Source of the DNA: Setomelanomma holmii
Lineage: Eukaryota; Ascomycota; Dothideomycetes; Pleosporales; Phaeosphaeriaceae
Assembly (NCBI GenBank): GCA_010015745.1
Contig: ML978275.1
Coordinates: 4,754 to 68,753 of the forward strand
Direction: 5' to 3'
Length of the DNA: 64,000 nucleotides
Shown: piece after piece, positions 57,557 to 64,000 of the stretch
Layout: each line of letters begins with the position of its first letter
Position numbering within the stretch: position 1 is the first letter of the stretch
Translations under genes and position numbers: made by a program
Notes under the pieces: generated by a model
The model's database searches: none
Told to the model about the DNA's origin: nothing
The model's input: the letters and a program-made list of their open reading frames with translations, nothing else

Positions 57557-60079
57557 ATGCCCAGCGACTCGGACCGCGACCCGTCGCGGCGGCGACCACA
57601 TGGCGAGGAGCGGAGACGGAGAAGAGAGTCGCATGGCGATCAGGATCCTGAGCGGCGGCGGCGCAGAGAGTCGCGTGGCGAGCACACCCCATATGAGCAC
57701 GATGGACGCCGAAGAAGAGGACACCGCGCAACCGACTCGCAGGGCGATTTGCTACCGAGACCACCTCGTCAAGCACGGCAGAGCGATGCAGAGCAGCAAA
57801 GCCCGAGTTCGCGCAAAGTGCGACAGTCGCGGCGCAATTCCACAACCGATGGCAGCGGCAGCAGAAGCCGCGGTTCTGCGCAGTTGAGCTTGGATGCGCT
57901 GGCGAAGTTGGACAAGGTCAACGCAAAAAAAGCCGGCGGATGGGGCTCCTACGACTATGACGACGAGTATCTGAGGGAAGTGCGCAAGAAGGAGAAGAAC
58001 CTTGAGAAGGATCGGATAAAGGGTGAACGAGCTGAAAAGAAGAAAGAGAAGCGCGAAGAGGAGAACATGAGGCGCGCAGTCGAAAGTGATGCTGTAGTAC
58101 AAGAAGAAAAGGCCAGGAAGAGACGAGAAGAGGGGCGGAAAGCAAGGGAGAGTCAGCAAAAACCACGCACAGATGACGAACTGGAGAAGAGACGGGGCGC
58201 ATATACTGAAGACGAGCGAGAGGAGCGAAGACGCAGACACGAGTCAAAATACACGCCGTCAGAGCGTGAGGAGAAGAAGGAACGGAGACGGAAAGAGAAG
58301 CAGCACAGAACAGAGCAGAAGAAACGGCGTGTCATCAGCGGCCCGCTGGCAGAAGAGGGGGGCATTGCGGACGATGAGTATCAGTACATGATGGAGAAGC
58401 GGGGTGGTGGAGGCCCTCCAACAGTGTACTCTGAAGAGCAGCTGGCAAAGAGAAAGAAGTGGAAGCGCATAGCGATTGGTGTTATAGCAGTCCTTCTTCT
58501 GCTTGCCATCATCATTCCTGTCGCTGTCATGTTATCGAACAAGAAGAGTAGCAGTAGCTCCTCTGGCAATGCTGCAGCAGGAGCTTCGCCCAAGACGAGC
58601 AACTTAGACGGCAAGGATCGAAATAGCGTGCCCAAGGAAGATCAAGGCACCATATACGATCCATGGTCCTGGTTCGACACCGAAGACTTCAATGTCACTT
58701 ACACCAAAGAGACCGTCGGTGGCCTGCCCATCATCGGCCTCAACTCTACCTGGAACGACGACGTTCAAGCGAATCCACAGGCTCCCAATCTCCAAGACCA
58801 GTTTCAGTATGGCAAGCAGCCCATTCGGGGCGTCAATGTCGGCGGCTGGCTCAACATCGAGCCCTTCATCACGCCTTCGTTCTTCGAGAACTTTGGCTCC
58901 AAGGACGGCGTCGTAGACGAATGGACACTCCTGACCAAACTCGGCCCCACGACTGCAAAATCCACAATGGAGAAACACTACAGCGCCTTTATCACAAAGC
59001 AGACCTTTGCCGACATCCGTGCCGCTGGCATGGACCACGTCCGCTTTCCCTTTGGTTATTGGATCGTGCAGACCTACGACGGCGACCCATACATCCCGCA
59101 AGTCTCGTGGCGCTATCTCCTGCGTGGCATTGAATACTGCCGCCAGAACGGCCTTCGCGTGAATCTCGATCTCCACGGCGCCCCTGGGTCGCAAAACGGA
59201 TGGAATCATTCTGGCCGCCAGGGCGTCATAGGCTGGCTCAACGGCACAGACGGTGACTTGAATGCCCAGCGCACACTAGATATCCACCACAAACTCTCTG
59301 TCTTCTTCGCCCAGCCGCGTTATAAGAACGTAGTCACCATGTACGGCCTGGTCAACGAGCCTCGCAATGTCGAGCTTGATACCAGCAAAGTAATAGCTTG
59401 GAGTCAAAAAGCCATCACACAGATCCGAAACGACAACATCACCGCCGTGATCGTGTTTGGCGACGGATTCATGGGGCTCGATAACTGGCAAGGTAAACTC
59501 CAGGGGAACAAAAACCTCTTACTCGACGTCCATCAATACGTGATTTTCAACATCGACCAACTCAGTCTCAAGCACCGCGATAAACTCAACTTCGCATGCG
59601 CCGCATGGACAAAACAATCCCAACGCAGCATGGACACTGCAACAGGCTTCGGGCCAACAATGTGCGGCGAATGGTCCCAAGCAGACACAGACTGCACACA
59701 ATACATCAACAACGTCGCAACCGGCACACGCTGGGAAGGCACATTCAACACCGGCAACACGTCCACATCCGTGCTCGTCCCACAATGCCCTTTGAAAACC
59801 AGCGCATGTTCATGCGACAAAGCCAACGCGGACCCATCTACATACTCCGACACGTACAAGAAGTGGCTCTACCAGTTTGGCATTGCGCAAATGGATAGTT
59901 TTGAAGCCGGCTGGGGCTGGTTTTACTGGACGTGGGAGACGGAAAAGGCGACGCAGTGGAGTTATAGGAGGGGTATGGCAGCGGGTATACTGCCCAAGAA
60001 GGCGTATGATAGGGATTGGAAGTGTCCAAGTAATGCGGCAGATTTGGATGCTTTCACGGGGCTGGAGGAGTATTATTAG
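57557..60079 (+). CDS. exgD: Membrane-anchored exo-1,3-beta-glucanase (GH5), ExgD type
   Basis: Intronless, 840 codons. A long cytoplasmic part rich in Arg, Lys and Glu (RRRRESHGD, EREERRRRHESK) precedes a single membrane helix at about 303-325 (IAIGVIAVLLLLAIIIPVAV), making a type II protein. After a Ser-rich stalk comes the GH5 domain: RGVNVGGWLNIEPFITPSFF, HVRFPFGYW, DLHGAPGSQNGWNHSGR, acid/base Glu601 in LVNEPRN, and nucleophile Glu705 in TMCGEWSQ. Paired Cys residues follow. This matches the Aspergillus exgD architecture in length and layout. It would trim beta-1,3-glucan at the cell surface during wall remodelling. Confidence 0.94.
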   Translation: MPSDSDRDPSRRRPHGEERRRRRESHGDQDPERRRRRESRGEHTPYEHDGRRRRGHRATDSQGDLLPRPPRQARQSDAEQQSPSSRKVRQSRRNSTTDGSGSRSRGSAQLSLDALAKLDKVNAKKAGGWGSYDYDDEYLREVRKKEKNLEKDRIKGERAEKKKEKREEENMRRAVESDAVVQEEKARKRREEGRKARESQQKPRTDDELEKRRGAYTEDEREERRRRHESKYTPSEREEKKERRRKEKQHRTEQKKRRVISGPLAEEGGIADDEYQYMMEKRGGGGPPTVYSEEQLAKRKKWKRIAIGVIAVLLLLAIIIPVAVMLSNKKSSSSSSGNAAAGASPKTSNLDGKDRNSVPKEDQGTIYDPWSWFDTEDFNVTYTKETVGGLPIIGLNSTWNDDVQANPQAPNLQDQFQYGKQPIRGVNVGGWLNIEPFITPSFFENFGSKDGVVDEWTLLTKLGPTTAKSTMEKHYSAFITKQTFADIRAAGMDHVRFPFGYWIVQTYDGDPYIPQVSWRYLLRGIEYCRQNGLRVNLDLHGAPGSQNGWNHSGRQGVIGWLNGTDGDLNAQRTLDIHHKLSVFFAQPRYKNVVTMYGLVNEPRNVELDTSKVIAWSQKAITQIRNDNITAVIVFGDGFMGLDNWQGKLQGNKNLLLDVHQYVIFNIDQLSLKHRDKLNFACAAWTKQSQRSMDTATGFGPTMCGEWSQADTDCTQYINNVATGTRWEGTFNTGNTSTSVLVPQCPLKTSACSCDKANADPSTYSDTYKKWLYQFGIAQMDSFEAGWGWFYWTWETEKATQWSYRRGMAAGILPKKAYDRDWKCPSNAADLDAFTGLEEYY

Positions 60080-61356
60080 AGTGGAGGAGGTGGGATGGGA
60101 GAGGCTTTGGGTACTGTGTTGTGGTTGATGAAATGATTGCATATCCTGGTGTTATCTCCGAGTCATTTTGTTCAATTACTATCAAGTCTTGTTGTATCTG
60201 CCCCATGTACCGTGCTCGCACGACTTTATCTACACCTGATCCGCACGCTATATCATCATCATATATCTCCATTTATACAACCACAATCACAATCACTGGC
60301 AATGCTAATCCATCCCACTGCGAACCCCATCCTCTCAGCCATCCAGTCTGCCCTCTCACCCTCTCGTCCATCTATAACGCACTTTCACCCCCTGTGTAAA
60401 GCCAACCATGCAATCCTCCGCGCGCGTCCACCACCTTCTCCGCCCACCACCCCTGACGGCATCTATACCGAGTCAAAGTTGAAGATAGATGTAGTACGAA
60501 TCACGCCTAGTCATTTGTGTATCGACAATGGCTGCTTCCTCTAGCGATGAACGCTTCATTGAGTAGATTAGCAGAGTTACACCAGAGCGCTCCGTCACAG
60601 CTGCCTCTATTGCCAAGTACTCATCACAGCTGCCAACCGTCCTCCGTTGTACCCGAGAATTCTGGGAACATGTGCATCCTGTCCACTACAGAAGATCGTG
60701 CAAGCCGGATGTATTGATGTGTTCGCCTCAAGATCGCCCCATTACTCACGATACCTATTGGTAGAGTATGGTGAAGAGATGATGCCCAAGTGCTTCGAGC
60801 CTGTTGGTAACGACTCCACCTTTGCAAATCTGCCGACAGCTGTTGCTCGTTCCGGGTCATGATGAGACCCCTGCGTGTAATTGTGGGATCGCCGCAGCCA
60901 CCTGTTCGCCTCCATCGGTCCTGGTGAATGACATCACAGCATGTGCAACTGCTTATCTTCAATCGTAGCATGGCCGTGATATCTCCGGAGATGTGAACAT
61001 TGTGATGATGCATTTACACTGTGTGGTATCATTGCTGGGAGGACAAGATGGTTGTCGTGGTGATGCATTCGCATTGCATGGTATTATTGCTAGGAGTACA
61101 GGACGAATGCGCAATACTCCTCCCATAATGGTGGACTCTAGCCGTGAAGGCTTACCCGTGCCCTCTAGCCTTGCGGGTCACTGTGGCCGTGTAATCATTA
61201 CGGTCTCTATGCTGGTATCAAAATCAGATATGCCGCCCGTGAAAACATGCCTGCGGATCCGCGGAACTGATTAGAGCGACAGAGTGCGCGGAGCAACAAT
61301 CCTTGCGGAAGTGGTGGAACATCGGAGATGTCGATGTAAGAACTTCTTCTGGTGGC
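60080..61356. other. 1.28 kb between convergent genes, with a short repeat
   Basis: No gene is supported. Two imperfect 44-bp copies (61007-61050 and 61062-61105) share GATGCATT and a GGTAT(C/T)ATTGCT core with a 55-bp period. Small frames have no domain. Confidence 0.4.
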
Positions 61357-62470
61357 TCAAGACGTGGTGACCGCATTTGAAGACCCGGGCGCATCGGCGG
61401 TTTCTTTCTCCTTGCCCTTGTCTGCTTGCTTCTTCTCGTCGTCGCTGTACAGACCGTGCTCGTAGATGTAGTCGACGACCTTGTCGGGAATGTAGTAGCG
61501 AATGCTCTTCCCCCGCTTGCGGAACAGTCGAATCTTGGTGGATGAGACGTCGTTCTGGATGAGTTGCGGGATAACACGGATGTTGTCCCTGTATTGCTGA
61601 AGGCTGACAAGCGCGTCATCTGCGGCTGATTAGTTAGAGTGTACACCATGCGTCTGAAATCAACATACCGATATCGGTGCCGCTACGCTCCAAGATGAAA
61701 GCGCCATAGTGACCCAAGATCCTGCTCAAATCCTCGCTGGCCCATAGCCCTGGCGTGCTCATGGTTTGAATGAGATCAGCACCCGCAAGCAATGCAACAT
61801 GAATGCGCTTCTTCTTGCCATTCGAATCCTGGATGCCGCCCATAACCTCGTTTAGCTCGTAGTCGAAGTGATCCAGGACCTTTACGGTCGGGAGGTACTC
61901 CCTGTGCAGCGGCTCCCACGGGTCAACGCCGATCCAGGATGAGCTATCCTCTACTGCGATCCGCGTCATGTTGATTCTGTGTTGCGCCGACGCAAGTCCG
62001 GCCTTCTTGTACGCATCGCCGACTGGGCTGAAGAATCCGCCTACGACCTCAAAGTCGGTCTCGAACTCGCAGTAGTCGGCCGCCTCTTCGAACATGCGCA
62101 GGTGTAGATTCGTCGGTGGTGAGAATGAGCCGCATGATACCAGGACCAGCGGCTGCGTGCCAGGTTTGGAGAGGCTCTTCTTCAGCCTGTTTGCAGGGAA
62201 CCTGTAGTTTTCGAGTGTCATGATTTCAGTGCTGTTCAGGCCGGCGTCGAGGAGGATGTCGGAGTTGGCTGTGGTGCTCATAGTGACGGTGTGTTCGAGA
62301 CGTAGGGCGGTGGGAGCGCGGAGATCGAGAGGCAGCCACCCTCTGGTGACTTTTAGGCCGTTGATGGACAAAGGCGTGGGGAGTGAGCGGCGTGGGGTGG
62401 AAGGATAGGCAGCTGTATGTTGTGCGACGATGCTGCGGGGTAAGGTTAGTCGACGACGGAGGGAAATCAT
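61357..62470 (-). CDS. Nicotinamide-nucleotide adenylyltransferase
   Basis: Two exons: 62470-61669 and 61619-61357, with a 49-bp intron (GTATGT...CGCAG); 354 residues from the first ATG. The conserved core starts near YRFPANRL and has the nucleotide-binding motif SCGSFSPPTNLHLRMFE. ALLAGADLIQTM follows, and then the closing VSSTKIRLFRKRG motif. It joins ATP and NMN (or NaMN) into NAD (or NaAD). The first 63 residues are Arg/Ser-rich without acids at the start (MISLRRRLTLPRS), like a mitochondrial presequence. A second ATG at 62281 with A at -3 would give a 291-residue form close to the usual length. Both starts may be used. Confidence 0.9.
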
Positions 62471-64000
62471 GGAAGTGAGTGCTTACGGGTGGTCGGAGAG
62501 AAACCCGCTAGGATAGATGGTGAATAGTTGGTTGGATTACTAAGGTTATGACGCGGGGCAGGCGGAAGACGGAGGTTGCCGGGCGGTCAATGTTTGCGGC
62601 GGGCTGTGTAAGGTCTGCTGGGCCTAGTGTGAGGTAGATCTGGGAGAGTGAATTGGAAGGACGAAGGGAAGAGACGGGCGACATTATGTAGACTACCAGG
62701 CATCCGCTTCGCTGCCTAAGCGGGTGAGTGGCCCAGCACGCTTCTGGTAGGAAACCTTTGCCGAAGCCATGTCTCGAACACGCGCACGCACCAATCTCCG
62801 CAATCCCCGGCTGTCGCAGCTGCAGAAAATCGTGCAGCTGCAGGCGAACACTTCTGCGTCGGCGCATTCGCCGTTTATTCTGCATGTTGCAACGCATGCA
62901 TGCGCAGTCAAAGCACGCATGGGAGCGCGGCTTCGGAGCTCTCCCACGCTGACTTTGCCATGTCCATGCGGCTCGTCATCCCATTACCCGAGCACGCGGG
63001 ATGTATTGCCGGCGACCTGGCTAGGATATCCCTCAAGCGACAGACGCAGCAAAGACGGAATGCGACTTGTCTCGCATGGCTTAGTCATCAACAGAGGCTG
63101 TGACTCTGCTGGCGAGAGTCTAGCATCGATAGTGGGGATCACAGACCTGCCACCGGCTCGTCTCGATTGCAACGCTATCTTTCTGTGGTAAGCGGTCCGC
63201 CTCGAGAATAGGCAACCTTGGTGGAATGTGAGCTTCGTAGCACGCAACATCCGCACATTATCGAGGTCGGTGGCTGGGTGGGGTGTTTCCGCGCCCCTGT
63301 ACATGGGTGTTGTTTCGTGCAAGCAGAGCCTCACAGCTTTGTCTTGTGTATCACAACTCGAGAATAATGCTTTCGCAGATTTACTCTAAGTACCAAACGA
63401 ATGATTGCTCATCTATCTCGATACAATCGTCTTGATCTTCTATATCTGGGAATATCTTGCTTGATTGAAACACGGTGGCCAGTCTTGTGTTGCAAAAGTC
63501 AATGGCAGAAACTCTTCGCTGTCATGTAGACATTCTGAGCACTCGATGGGCAAAGTGATGCCTCCGAAGTCGCGCCCTGTCTGTCTCAAAGGATCAAGTA
63601 CCGGTAAGCTAGATGATTCTGGGAAAGGTCATCGACCGGAAGCGGTGCATGGGAGGATGGGCTTGGCATTGAGGATCAAGTTACGATATGCGAGCGGCAG
63701 CAGTATAGCAAGAAGCGTATAGTAGAGAAAGAGGGATGTGACGAAGGGACACATCACAGCAGCTTCTCGAACTCGATTGTGCCAATGTGAGTGAGAAGGG
63801 GAGTCCCATCGGAGCAGACGTGGACCACGGAAGGCGTTATCGATAAGCACGTCAACTACTGGCTCCTCCACCGCGCCATCTTCTGAGCAGTATCAACGCC
63901 ATCTTTAATTCCAACGTCTTGCTACTGCACTCATCTGCACCCACTGCCACATTATCCACGAAGCACGCTCATTTGCCACGCAGCAGCCCTTTCACCGGCT
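62471..64000. other. Right edge, 1.5 kb without a supported gene
   Basis: It holds the NMN adenylyltransferase promoter. Candidate frames at 62769-63191 (plus) and 63629-63871 (minus, with one hydrophobic segment) show no family resemblance. The latter could be a small exon of a gene that continues past the window, but this could not be shown. Confidence 0.35.

Noticed and set aside
57600..58400. Antisense and alternative frames within the exgD amino part
   Set aside because: The Arg/Glu-rich coding strand produces long shadow frames; the plus-strand frame alone carries the membrane helix and GH5 domain.
1..64000. CRISPR arrays, bacterial operons, riboswitches, tRNA genes
   Set aside because: The DNA is fungal, no regular spacer array exists, and no convincing tRNA A and B boxes in the right spacing were found by eye.

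Overview
The window is fungal nuclear DNA, most likely from a filamentous ascomycete of the Dothideomycetes. The evidence is short GT-AG introns of about 45-65 bp, compact genes on both strands, Zn2Cys6 and LaeA-like regulators, drug-efflux MFS pumps, a Pth11-like receptor, an NLR-type ankyrin gene, and Copia, hAT and Tc1 elements. The class-level assignment is inference. No CRISPR, operon, rRNA or tRNA was seen.

Layout. Bases 1-7072 are a nested transposon pile. A Copia element (710-6517, 5-bp target duplication GTCAA) sits in-frame inside an ankyrin-repeat gene. The Copia is itself broken by a solo LTR (2807-2942, duplication GAGAG), by a decayed hAT piece, and by a second solo LTR (5213-5381). 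Bases 8478-13524 carry a Bim1-like secreted copper-site protein, a coiled-coil protein and a small hypothetical gene. Bases 13543-16148 are a dead hAT with an exact 8-bp target duplication. Bases 16195-21671 hold the most unusual object: the wreck of one very long gene. It joins a methyltransferase, an FAD-linked oxidase, a phosphomevalonate-kinase-like P-loop domain and an adenine-phosphoribosyltransferase-like domain. It is cut by a DD34E Tc1 element (17732-19416) at a TA and carries stops and a frameshift. A further gene with a premature stop follows (22911-23873).

From 24500 on the DNA is mostly ordinary and intact: a Zn2Cys6 regulator and two 14-helix MFS pumps (24500-31959), alanine aminotransferase, PEX11, mRNA cap methyltransferase ABD1, proteasome subunit RPN7, a rhodopsin-fold Pth11-like protein, a Git1-like transporter, a SET protein, an F-box protein, a UBA-like protein, a LaeA-like methyltransferase, an FAD monooxygenase, a membrane-anchored GH5 glucanase (exgD type) and NMN adenylyltransferase.

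How the parts relate. Bases 1-24000 look like an accessory island where transposons and C-to-T decay have destroyed host genes. Bases 33000-62500 are core housekeeping genes. Nearly all premature stops in the island could arise from CpA to TpA changes, the mark expected of repeat-induced point mutation (RIP). Because the insertions left exact target duplications, the pre-insertion reading frames can still be followed.
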